This document shows positions 11,891-21,495 of a stretch of 64,000 bases of DNA, piece by piece. The translations under genes and the position numbers were made by a program. The stretch covers positions 87,286,464-87,350,463 of the forward strand of contig NC_072796.1 in NCBI RefSeq assembly GCF_028583425.1, given 5' to 3'. How positions within the stretch are numbered: position 1 is the stretch's first letter; every line of letters begins with the position of its first letter. This DNA comes from Eublepharis macularius. Lineage: Eukaryota; Chordata; Lepidosauria; Squamata; Eublepharidae. The notes beneath the pieces were generated by a model. That model ran no database searches and was not told the DNA's origin. It saw nothing but the letters and a program-made list of their open reading frames with translations.

Positions 11891-12941
11891 TTTTGTGACA
11901 TTATTAACATGTTTAGGCTATACATGCCAGAGCTTTACATCCCAGGGCTTCCTACCCATTGGTAAGGCATCTGAGCCTATGTGATCGGTAGCTCAAGTGC
12001 TCTCCTCTCATGGGGCAGGAGTATTATCCCCAACAGGCCTGTTTGGCATAGGAACTTCCCAGGGCAGTCTTGCCCTACTCGTACACACTCTTTGACTGGC
12101 CATGAGGTCTGGGTGGGTACAGCAGTTGGTAAGGCCTATGGCAACTCTGGGTTGGAATTTTGCCTCCTCCTAGCCCAACCTGGGGCTCTTTGCTGTGGAG
12201 TTTTCATTCAGGGGCCAATCCAATACAGGCTGGGCTCTTCCAACTGGGCGCCCTGCCTCTGGTTTTGCCTTGATCTGAATCAACTGTTTTCCTCAGTGAG
12301 CAAGTAACACCCGGCTTTCATACATCTCTGTTTCCATTGTCTGCTCAGTTTTCCTATGGCCTAATCCCCTATGGAGTGGTCAGGGGTAGCCTTTCCGGCA
12401 CATGGCATGAAGTTGGCAGTCTCGGTGGCAACTGGGTCAAATGCAAAGGGTGGTCATGGAGGCCATGGGGCCCCAAGGGGGCTGGGGCCATGCCCCCCTT
12501 GGGTAGCAAAGGGAGACCGTGCAACAGGGTGTGGCCACTTCCCTGACATGTATGACACTTCCTCACCACCCCCGATGGTGTTTCAGAGATAGCGATGCTC
12601 CACATGGCCTGGCAGCTCTCTTTCAGTACCCAGTTTGTACGGAGCAGCCACTAGAGCCACAGCCACGAACCTCAGGCCATTATTCAGCAGGTTGTCTGGT
12701 GCCAGCCAACAGTGATTTTTCAGAGTTACGCTGAGGCTGGTGTTGTAGAATGGTTTACTCATCATGTCTTTTTTGGTGGGTGCAGCATATTGCCACAGGA
12801 GTGTGAAGTCCCTCATCTGCTGGCCCAGCGTGGGGTTGTTCGGGCAGTTATTCGAGCCTAGAGGATGCCAGTTGGGAATTAGCTTGGCTTTGTTAACGGC
12901 AGTTATCAAGTCACAGGGCCAACTAGAACTGTGTTGGCCAG

Positions 12942-13464
12942 TACTAATATTAAAGAGAACATCTACAAAATGATTTATCGTTGGTACATGACACCAAAGA
13001 AGATTGCGCTAGGGAACTTGAACACTTCTAATAAATGCTGGAAATGTAGGAAGCATGAGGGCTCCCTCTATCACATGTGGTGGTCGTGTGAGGTAGCTAG
13101 GCAGTTCTGGGGGGAAATAATAAGAGAAATGAGTGAAATTTTACAGTTTCAAATAAATAAGAACCCAGAACTCCTGCTGCTAAACTTGGGAATGGAGGGA
13201 ATTCCAGCCCATCATAGGACGTTGATATTTTATATGACTGCAGCAGCTAGACTTTTGTATGCGCAGAAATGGAAAGTACAAGAAGTGCCAACTATTGAAG
13301 ATTGGATCTACAAATTGCTGTACATGGCTGAAATGGACAAGATGACAAGAAAACTGAGAGATCTGGACTCAGGGCAGTTTAACACAGAATGGGAGAAGCT
13401 GAAACAATATCTGAAGAAGAAATGGGAGGTGGGAGGAAAACTGTGGCAGTTTGAGAACTACTGA
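12942..13464 (+). pseudogene. L1 ORF2 C-terminal fragment
   Basis: About 174 codons of the C-terminal end of the L1 ORF2 protein, open to the natural stop after the residues LWQFENY. It holds the cysteine-rich segment: CWKCRKHEGSLYHMWW followed by SCEVARQFW, with Cys, Cys, His and Cys spaced as in L1. The endonuclease and reverse transcriptase were never copied because of 5' truncation, so this is not a functional gene, though the frame has no internal stop. The first codons follow the target duplication; there is no start signal of its own. Confidence 0.9.
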
Positions 13465-14133
13465 AGTATAACAAAAGTATAAAAGAGAGGGGTGACTTTA
13501 CCGGGGGAGGAAGAGAAATGTGAATTTATAAGCAGTTAGATTAATTGATTGAGATATATAAAGATATGTAAAGATTAATTGATAGAATATTGATAGAGAA
13601 TAATTAATGATAAGGTTTAAACATGAGGATTGAGTAATTAACAATATTTTCTTTCTTTGATAAGATTTATATGCACCAAACTGAATGCATAGAAGAGTTA
13701 AATTGATTGATTATGTGACGAGTTATATAGAATTACCATAAAAAAATGAGTAACATATAGAGAATAAATCAAATTGTTTGATTTAAATGTGGGAAATTTT
13801 TATGGTTTATGATATACAGGTTTATGATATATAGAAATATTCAAAACTGGAAAATGGGATAAATTGTTTATCTAAAGACGTACAGTTTGGGCGTATAATA
13901 AGTAAAGGAGTTAAAGATGTACTGCTTAATATAATGGAGAATGTATATTTGTTTTAGACAGAGGAATTTAAGAGAAGTAAGGGAAAAGGGACAGAGGGTG
14001 GGAAAGCTGTTGGAAGTCAACAAAAGGGGGGGAAAGGGAGGGGGTTAGAAACGAAAAATCAGGGGAAAATTGAATGTAATGTAAAAATAATAATGCTCTA
14101 ACCCAATAAAAAAAATTTTCAAAAAAAAAAAAA
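12942..14133 (+). mobile_element. L1-clade LINE, 3' fragment with 17-bp target duplication
   Basis: A 1.2-kb L1 3' end flanked by perfect 17-bp direct repeats (AGAACTGTGTTGGCCAG at 12925-12941 and 14134-14150) and ending in an A-rich tail at 14107-14133. It contains the end of ORF2 (12942-13464) and an AT-rich 3' untranslated region of about 640 bp. The long duplication and A tail are hallmarks of target-primed reverse transcription. It is one of three fragments of the same L1 lineage here (also 18039-19567 and 34183-34723), all sharing the end of ORF2 and the GGTTGGAAAGC-like word of the 3' UTR. Confidence 0.93.
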
Positions 14134-14149
14134 AGAACTGTGTTGGCCA

Positions 14150-15062
14150 GGCTGCTGCCACTGTGGTGAGGTGACTGCTCCCCTCTGCATATCTTGTCAT
14201 GCGCCTGAGGAGGTGATGGATACGGCAGATCATGGCCTGGCCCCTCTTTCTTTACAGGATCCCACAGACTTGCAGTGCCTGGGCAAGTAGTAGCCTGTTG
14301 GCTTGAGGGGAGGTGTGGTCCTCCACCTTGCTCCTGGTCATTCACCTGGTGGATGATAACTCACTCACAAGGTGTGCTGTTTTCCTTACAGGTGCACAGA
14401 TTTGCAGTGGCCAGACAAGGAGTGACCTGATGACTCGAGGGGAGGTGCGGTCCTCCGCCTTACGTCCATGTCAGTCACTTGGTGAGTGATGACCGTGTCT
14501 CACAGGGCATGCCGTTTTCCTTACAGGCTCACAGACTTGCAGCACACAGGCAAGGAGTGGCCTAATGGCTCAAGGGGAGGTGCGGTCCTCCACCTTACAT
14601 CCTGGTCATTCACCCAGTGGGTGATGACTGTGGCTCACAGGGCATGCCGTTTTCCTTGCAGGCTCACAGACTTGCAGCGGCCAGGCAAAGAGTGGCCTGA
14701 TGGCTCGAGGGGAGGTATAGTCCTCCACCTCACGTGCTGGTCATTCACCTGGAGAGTGTTGACCTTGGCTCACAGGGCACAGCCCTTTCTGTACAGGCGC
14801 ACACAGGGTTGCATCACACAGGCAAGTAGTGGCCTGATGGTTTGAGGGGAGGTCAGCCTCCACCTCACATACTGGTCATTCACTCTGGGTAATGGCATCA
14901 GCTCACAGGGCATGGCCCTTTCCTTTCAGGCTCACACAGACTTGCAGCACACAGGCAGGTAGTGGTCTGATGGTTCGAGGGGAGGTCAGCCTCCACCTCA
15001 TTTTAGTCATTTACTGCATGGTAGTGATCTGACTGGGCAGGGTATGCTCCCGTCTTGTTACA
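14150..15062 (+). repeat. Tandem array, about seven copies of a 134-135 bp unit
   Basis: A TTACAGG-type word recurs at 14252, 14386, 14521, 14656, about 14790, 14924 and 15058, a spacing of 134-135 bp. Each unit also holds CTTGCAG, GGCAAGNAGTGGCCTGATGG-like, GAGGGGAGGT, CCTCCACCT and GGTCATTCAC words. Neighbouring copies are about 80-90 percent alike by eye; the outer ones are more diverged. The L1 lies immediately before the first recognisable copy. The frame across 14486-14845 exists only because the units lack stops in that phase, and is not called a gene. Confidence 0.88.
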
Positions 15063-15377
15063 GGCTTGTGTGGGCAAGCGGGGGCCTGGTGGGTTGATGC
15101 TTGGTCCACAATGCTCCTGCGCTGGTGTAGCAGGAAGCTTGGGACCCATTACCCCTGTGGGGCATATGGCCAACTGAGCCTGGAAGGAGGCAGTGGGGGA
15201 GGGTCTGTGCATTTATTTGCCATGTCACCACATAAGGCCAAATTTGCCGACCTCTACAGAGGTGTGGGTGTTCACCAGTCCAAATACTTCATCTTAGGAT
15301 AAGGACTGGATTTGCTGACCTGTACAGACGTGACAGGGTTCACTGGCAATAACATCATCATAAACCAGAGGCAAGGG

Positions 15378-15840
15378 CTCCAGTGGGCCCTAGGCCACCT
15401 GTGGAGTGCTTGGTCCTAAGCAGAGGCGTGGCCCCAACAGTGGCAGGAGAGAGTTTGGGGATAGAGAGCGGGCCAGTGAGCACCTGTTGGCAATTCCCCA
15501 TTGGTGGGGAAATGGGGTCTACCAGAAGTGGATGGTATGCTTGTGACGGCTACCACCACCTGGAGACTGCCTGCAGTGCAAGTCCTTCCCTCATGCTGTT
15601 CTGCTGAGGCTTTAGGAGCTTGAGGGGGGTGGGGAACCATTTTGCCTACCTGGCTGGAGAAAAGCTATTATATGGATGGCTCCTACCCAGGGCTGTAGGG
15701 CTTGCCCAGACAGGTCAAGGTGGTGATCCAGGGGTGACCCCGTGGCTTGACCTGTACCGCTAGTTGCCCTTGCCATATTTAATGGTTGATGTTATATTAA
15801 TAAAGTGGCTCTTTAGCTCCAAATCCTGTGTCTGTCTCTT
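15378..15840 (+). repeat. LTR-like 3' end of the unclassified element
   Basis: This 460-bp block matches the minus strand of 63292-63750 over its full length with moderate divergence. Shared landmarks are GGTATGCTTGTGACGGCTAC, AAGTCCTTCCCTCATGCTGT, GACCCCGTGGCTTGACCTGT and ATATTAATAAA followed 30 bases later by TGTGTCTGTCTCTT. The AATAAA close to the end looks like a polyadenylation signal in an LTR or similar terminal repeat. No TG...CA ends or matching 5' copy were found in the window. Confidence 0.65.
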
Positions 15841-16078
15841 CACTCTGACTGGGGTGGCAATTAGTTGTGTATAGTTAGAGATTTAGAGATAATGCTGAAG
15901 GTAGTAAACAGCCTGTTGGGAGAAATCATCCCATTGACAGGTGACAGCACTTGTTTGCAATTAGGCCACAGCAAAACGTTCGGTAAGCTTCAAGGTCTTA
16001 GGATCTCACTGGTTAATGGGGAACTGCACAGATGTGTGGCCAGCAATTAGCCTAGGGTTGACAGGTCAGCTGCTATGG
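15841..16078. other. No feature seen
   Basis: Ordinary mixed sequence between the LTR-like end and the Penelope-like scrap. Confidence 0.5.
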
Positions 16079-16092
16079 CAGGAATTCTCTTG

Positions 16093-16188
16093 TATTGTCG
16101 AAGGCTTTCACGGCCACAGCTGCTGGCGAAACGTCAGGAACTACAATGCCAAGACCATGGCAATACAGCCCGGAAAACCCACAACAAC
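16093..16188 (+). mobile_element. Penelope-like element scrap with half of a hammerhead ribozyme motif
   Basis: The 96-bp insert is flanked by 14-bp direct repeats CAGGAATTCTCTTG at 16079-16092 and 16189-16202. It holds GTCGAAGGCTTTCACGGCC, GCTGCTGGCGAAACGTCAGG and AATACAGCCCGGAAAACCC, words I associate with the ends of Penelope-like retroelements in sauropsids. Penelope-like elements are known to carry hammerhead ribozymes. GCTGGC-GAAA-CGTC is the 3' half of such a motif: one arm of helix II, the GAAA core, a minimal stem III and the GUC cleavage triplet. The CUGANGA half is absent, replaced by the GTCGAAGG... segment, so this copy cannot fold a complete ribozyme. Confidence 0.75.
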
Positions 16189-16202
16189 CAGGAATTCTCT
16201 TG

Positions 16203-17687
16203 CTGACAACCTCTGCTGGTCCATCGGCCCGCGGGAGAAAAATGAATTTAAAAATTCCTGTCAGCATGATAGCATTATGACTCTTCCAGGAGAAACTCAA
16301 ATGGGGCATAATGCTGCTCTAGGAATCATTGGAAATTCTATATTGTTTAATGACAGAATTTCTGGCAATCCTAGAGTAGTGTGATGACATGCCTGCGTAT
16401 TTCTTGGAAGGGATATAATACAGTCACACTGATGGTGTCCCTATGTCTCTCCGCGTTAGAGTCCCATCAGTTGCCAGCTGCTGGCTGGCAACTCCAAATT
16501 AGCCCCAGAGGGGGTGGAAATACATGTTCCCAAGTACCTAGGGATGCTCAAGTGAACTTCATTTCACATGTACCCCTCCAACTCTCCATGCACTCGCTCA
16601 CACAGTCACATTTCAATTTGCTCCGTGTGAACACATTCACGTGTTCGATATCAGTTCCTCCTCAACTGTTAAAAGTATCCCAGTTTCCCTTACATCCATT
16701 CATTGAAATGCAGATCTTGATACTTTCTCACTCCTTAAAGAAATGCAAATGGCAAGTCAAGGGAGCCACTTGCAGATGCAGTCACACGAAGGAAGCTCCC
16801 ATGAAAGCATAATTCACGTTCGCCGAGCAAGAACAGCCTGCACGTTAATTGAGGACCACACATAAAATCTTGCAATTGAGCATCCCCAAGTAATTTGCAA
16901 TGTGTATTTCCGCTCTCTGAGTGACATCTCAAGAAGACTGTGAGTAGTCTTCATAGAGAGGGATATTGTAAGCCTATCTTTGTTTTATTTTGCCCTGTTA
17001 TGTAACCACCACCCTGCTTATAACATTTTGTTAGACCTTAATAAACTCTGTCTTTATCACAATTGACTTGTTCTCTTTTTGTGTATCCATCCCATGAAAA
17101 TACAAGCAAAGTCTGGCAGGCCCTGACTGTAAAGTAAGGCAATGAGAATGATTGAGAGTGGTAGAGCTGAACTGCTTATTTCTCAGTTTCTGCCAAGCTC
17201 CTACACAGAAGCACAGCTCAGTGCCCTTCAGGATGCTGCAGCCTGCCAAGAGCACTCAGGGTCCCAGGGAGCCTTGCCAAGTGCTTGCTTGTGGCGGGCA
17301 GTCTCCTACCAATTGCTGCCTCTGTCCACTGATCAGTGAGAGACGGTGGGGGGGGGGAGGAATGGAGGTTGCTCACGTATTCTCCCTCTTGATTACATCA
17401 CTTCCAGTGTGACCCAGAAGCAATGGCACTGTGTTTGGGCCAATTTGTTAACAATTGGCCCAAAACACCACAATTGACATTGTGTGGGGATGATGAGTAT
17501 GCACGCACATGTTCCTGTAAGTCCCCCCCCCCCTCACCTCCCACCCATTGCCAAAAGGAACCTGGCAACCTTATGAGTTCCAGGGCTTGCAGTGAGTTCA
17601 GTTAGCTGGGGAAGGAAGAGAGAACTCAGCTTAAGTGCAGCAGGTTGGAGCTTGCCCAGGCTGTGGCCAGGGGAGATGAGCACTTGG
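16203..17687. other. No gene seen
   Basis: About 1.5 kb of mixed sequence. The 143-codon plus-strand frame at 16381-16812 has no recognisable domain, no conserved composition and an overlapping opposite-strand frame. A poly-G stretch lies at 17348-17357 and a poly-C stretch at 17522-17533. Confidence 0.55.
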
Positions 17688-17966
17688 TGGGTTTGCCAAC
17701 TTCTGGGTGGGGCCTGAAGATCTCCCAGAATTGCAGCGTATTTCCTGACTACAGGTTAGAGATTCAGGTTCAGATCCCTAAGCTGCCATGCAAGCTTGCT
17801 TAGTGAACTTGGGCTAATCACACACACTCATCCTAACTACCTTTGGACAAATATGTTCCCTTTAGTATAAACAGATGACTGTAAGGGTAAAATGGAGGAG
17901 ACGACAATAATATAAGGTGCTTTGGGTCCCATGGGGGAGAAAAGTGGGATATAAACGAGGTGAAAA
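17688..17966 (+). repeat. SINE with a partial GGGTTGCCA-type MITE in front
   Basis: The first 65 bases (GTTTGCCAACTTCTGGGTGG then GATCTCCCAGAATTGCAG) match the left end of the GGGTTGCCA repeats at 23911, 57863 and 61778. From 17752 a tRNA-like SINE follows: GGTTCAGATCC is a B-box-like word, then CATGCAAGCTTGCTTAGTGAA, AATCACACACACTC, AAATGGAGGAGACGACAATA and GTGCTTTGGGTCCCATGGG, ending GGGATATAAACGAGGTGAAA. The A-box part is lost. Confidence 0.65.
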
Positions 17967-18038
17967 TTTCCCCTTCCCACTCAACACTGTGGTTCTGATG
18001 CAAATCAGCCCCTCCTCTCATGAAGCATTGACGGAGAT

Positions 18039-19567
18039 TGTAAGCTCTTACCATTGGAAGGTTATAAGAAGCTGTTTGGATGGCATGCCTACTTGTGGCA
18101 GGATAAAATAAAAGCTGATTCTATGTTTTTGCATCATTATATCAGAAGGAGCCTCTTCACGATCTGGAAAAAATATAAAAAATATCTGGGTGAAGGCATC
18201 CCCTCTTGGGTGGTACCGTTTGAAGTGATTGATCCAAGAGCTATCTACAATGAAGAACAATGTTTACCATATAAAGAGATATTGATTATGGAACAGAAAA
18301 TGAAAAGAATTAAATCGGAGGAAGAGTTATCTTCTTGTTACGGATGGTTCCAATATAGACAGATCAGAGACCTTTATAATTCGGATTGTTCAAAAGAAGG
18401 AATTAAATGGGAAAACTCAGAGTTGGAAGAGACTATACTACAAGAAAGCAAAAAGAAGATATCTAAGATTTATAAAATACTTTGGAAGTGGTATACAGAG
18501 GATGAGACGGTCAAAGTACAGATGGTGAAGTGGGCAATTAATTGTCATAAATAACAATGGAATCATGGGAATATTTATGGAAAACTACACTGAAGATTTC
18601 AACTTGTACCAGTATTAAAGAGAATGTTTATAAAACGATCTATAGATGGTATTTAACGCCAAAGAAGATTGCGCTTGGAAATGCTAACATGTCAGATAAA
18701 TGCTGGAAATATAAAAAGCATGAAGGATCATTGTATCATGTGTGGTGGACATGTGAAATAGCCAGACAGTTCTGGGGAGATATTATAGAATTAATAAATG
18801 AGATATTGCAGATTCAAATAAAGAAGAACCCAGAACTATTGCTATTGAACTTAAGCATGAAAGATGTTCCTACTCAATACCGAATATTACTATTTTATAT
18901 GACGACGGCAGCAAGACTTTTATATGCGCAAAAATGGAAGGTGCAAGAAATACCAACTATTGAAGATTGGATGCATAAATTGCTGTACATGGCGGAAATG
19001 GATAAAATGACAAGGAAGCTGAGAGATCAGAATCCAGCGGAATTTTTTACGGACTGGGGAAGATTGAAAACATATTTAGAAAAGAAGTGGGACGTAAAGG
19101 GGGAATTATGGCAATTTGAAAATTATTAGAATGGATTTGTTATTAGAAGAGATAGAGTCTTTACCATATGAAGTGAAGTATTAGCTAATTGTTAGCCCAA
19201 ATGTAAGTGGACTTAGAGTTAATAGATATTGTTAGAATTACTAAAGTAGATATTTTATCCGACTGTTAGTTAGTTTAAATTTAAATATATGTGGAGCTAA
19301 TATAAAGTAATAGATAATAGATTTTAAGTTTATAACAATATTTTTGAAGTTAATAGATAGGGCTTAGTTGAATAAAAGAGTAAGTAAACATGAGATAAAG
19401 AGTTACAGAAAAAGGGGACAGATTGGGAATAGATTAGGCTATAGGGTTGGAAAGCTTTTGGAAGTCTTGGAAAAGGGGGGGAGGGAAAGGGTGGGGGAAA
19501 GGATAATGAGATGCTATTTGAAAGTTGTATATTAATATTCTCACCTAATAAAAACTTTCTAAAAAAA
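18039..19567 (+). mobile_element. L1-clade LINE, 1.5-kb 3' fragment with 19-bp target duplication
   Basis: Flanked by perfect 19-bp direct repeats (ATGAAGCATTGACGGAGAT at 18020-18038 and 19568-19586) and ending in AATAAAAACTTTCT plus an A run at 19561-19567. It carries more of ORF2 than the other two L1 fragments (18054-19129) and the same AT-rich 3' UTR. Target duplication and A tail show normal L1 retrotransposition with 5' truncation. Confidence 0.94.
18054..19129 (+). pseudogene. L1 ORF2 C-terminal region, one frameshift
   Basis: Two adjacent reading blocks, 18054-18554 (166 codons) and 18557-19129 (190 codons), together cover the post-RT region of L1 ORF2 to its natural stop after LWQFENY. 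A stop and frame change at about 18550 separates them. The first block has LFGWHAYLWQDKIKADSMFL and WFQYRQIRDLY, typical of L1 distal ORF2. The second has the cysteine segment, but its second Cys is Tyr (CWKYKKHEGS instead of CWKC), while HVWWTC is kept. It is a dead fragment without RT or endonuclease. Confidence 0.9.
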
Positions 19568-19893
19568 ATGAAGCATTGACGGAGATATCTGATCAGGGAT
19601 CTTCCCTGTCTAGTTCAGCTCTCAGTTGTACCTTTTACCATATGAACAGCTAAAAATATAGTATACTTTAGAAGCATAAAAGAAGTCCTGAGGCTCTCTA
19701 CCATTCACTTTCCAACATCAGCCTAAGGAGAGTTCACAAAAAGGGCATGAAGGCCCTTTGTTTTATTCTAGCATCTGGCAATCAAATGGTATACTGCTTT
19801 TGGACATGGAAGTTCCATTTAGCTTAAATAGATGAGTGTGAAGGAAAAATAGTTTGGCTGGAAGGAAGTTTGCAATACAATTCCATGCAGAAA

Positions 19894-20130
19894 TCCAGTT
19901 TGGTGTAGCGGTTAAGAGTGGCAGGACTCTAATCTGGAGAACTGGGTTTGATTCCCCACTCCTATGCTTGAAGCCAGTTGATTGACCTTGGGTTAGTCAC
20001 AGCTCTTCCAGGGCTCTCACAGCCCCACCACCTCACAGGGTGATTGTTGTGGGGATAAAAATAACATACTTTGTAAACCGCTCTGAGTAGACGTTAAGTT
20101 GTCCTGAAGGGTGCTATATAAATTGAATGT
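19894..20130 (+). repeat. Sauria-type tRNA-derived SINE
   Basis: The head TTTGGTGTAGCGGTTAAGAG contains the A box (TGGTGTAGCGG) and GGTTTGATTCC is the B box. The body and the GTGCTATATAAATTGAATG tail align with the copy at 2573-2812. The first few bases of the family (AGAGCCAG) are trimmed. Same orientation as the 2573 copy. Confidence 0.88.
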
Positions 20131-21170
20131 TGCTGCTGCGGTTGTTATCCAGTCAAAGTCTGTTGATTTCAATCATATTAGACAGGAATAACTCTGCACT
20201 GTTATAATCTGATCCTATATATAACTGTAATTTATTTATGTATAAACATTCATAGAATTGGGGCTGAAAGAACAGCTACTTGGAAGTATCTTCAACTGAA
20301 ATCACTGGGGTCTGCTAAATGTATTTAAGTTTAACAATACTTATACACTAACTATTGCTCTGACGCTTAATTCATATAGTGTAGTGAAGATAATGATGGC
20401 AACCACAGTCAGGGAAGAAGTTGTTTCCTCTGTTGTGGCTATACAAAAAGCACTCTTACTGTTGCTACAGGAAGTACTGGCATTACTATTAAATCAACAT
20501 CAACATAGTCACTCAGGGAGATCATGTTGATTATGTATCATAGCTACACAGATAGGCTGAAAGAAGCAGTTCTAAGGGACAAAGTTGCATCAATGGATCT
20601 TTGATTCCCCCCCCCCTAAAAATCCTGCTTCTTCCCTACAGCTTTGCTCTGTCACATCAAAGTGGTTTGAAACAGCAAGCAGTTCATAATTCAAGAGAAT
20701 CCTGGGAATATCAGGTAAAAAACCTTTATCTTCTTCATAAATTTACTATGGCCAAGGTTTGATGCCCAAGGTGCCAGTTGTCTGGGGCTGAGTTTGGACT
20801 GTAAGGGCCTTGTTGGAGATATTTATTGTGTTGCTGTTTTTTGCCTGGCACCTTATGAGGGAGACTGGCAATTTCCAGATTTGAAAGCTTAAAATGAGAA
20901 AGATACATCGTAATCCTAAATATGGTGAATGGGATCCAGTGACTTGTATGTACAAATGGGCCATGCTGTCTAATATAGAATGTGAGGATCCACAAATGTG
21001 ACGTATTCTTTAGCCCACAAAGCCTATTGATAACTATGCAGTCTCTGGCTCAAAAGGGTAATTCTTGAGCAACTGCGCAGAGCAGGGATGTAAATTTTTA
21101 TTTGGGTACTGGTTTGATTTTGTGATGTTCCAAATTTTTTCATTTACATTAGTGGTTGTTACTGTGAGGC
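20131..21170. other. No gene seen
   Basis: AT-rich unique-looking sequence. Overlapping minus-strand frames at 20735-20995 have no recognisable domain. Confidence 0.55.
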
Positions 21171-21211
21171 AAACACACACGCGCACACACACACACACAC
21201 ACAGACACACG
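21171..21211 (+). repeat. (CA)n microsatellite
   Basis: Imperfect CA dinucleotide run interrupted by GCGC and AGA. The open frame that spans it (21065-21316) is a product of the repeat. Confidence 0.9.
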
Positions 21212-21404
21212 CAAATGTGCTTTCATGGAGCTAAATATCAGTGCACTGGAAGTCTGGATATGAATGATGATAAAGTGTCTGATGATGAGTACCAGAGGTC
21301 TTTCTGGCTACCTTAGGCTTCATCGGACCCAGGACAGGAATTGATAATATTCTTCTGTCTTAGGCCAGAGGCTAATGAGCATCAGTGTTCCTTTTGACAT
21401 GTAA

Positions 21405-21492
21405 CAGTGCAATCCTAAGCAGTGTTACTCCAATCTAAGCCCATTGAAATAAATGGTCTTAGACTGGAGTAACTCTGCTTAGGATTGCACTG
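21405..21492. mobile_element. Palindromic MITE, 88 bp, with TAA target duplication
   Basis: The arms CAGTGCAATCCTAAGCAG... and ...CTGCTTAGGATTGCACTG are inverted copies of each other over about 40 bases with three mismatches around a central CCATTGAAATAAATGG. It is flanked by TAA on both sides (21402-21404 and 21493-21495). A 3-bp TAA duplication fits PIF/Harbinger-type transposition. RNA from either strand would fold into one long hairpin. There is no coding capacity. Confidence 0.8.
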
Positions 21493-21495
21493 TAA

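Larger units (their letters stand above)
9421..15840 (+). mobile_element. Large unclassified GC-rich element, probably retroelement-derived, carrying an L1 insertion
   Basis: From about 9.4 kb the composition becomes richer in G and C and stays so up to 15840, where it ends with an AATAAA signal and a TGTGTCTGTCTCTT word. The last 460 bases recur on the minus strand at 63292-63750, which shows that this is a dispersed element. It contains diverged repeats at 10230-11070, an L1 insertion at 12942-14133 and a 134-bp tandem array at about 14150-15062. No reverse transcriptase, integrase, recombinase or gag could be recognised in any frame. LTR retrotransposon or DIRS-like origin are both possible. 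The left boundary is a guess from composition. Confidence 0.45.

Noticed and set aside
14486..14845. 119-codon repetitive protein across the 134-bp array
   Set aside because: The unit is not consistently a multiple of three and copies outside this stretch have stops. It is a by-product of the tandem repeat.
14150..15062. CRISPR-like or other regularly spaced array
   Set aside because: The whole unit repeats, including what would be spacers, and the genome is clearly vertebrate.
16093..16188. A complete hammerhead ribozyme
   Set aside because: Only the GAAA-CGTC half and one helix II arm are present; no CUGANGA core lies upstream within a plausible distance.
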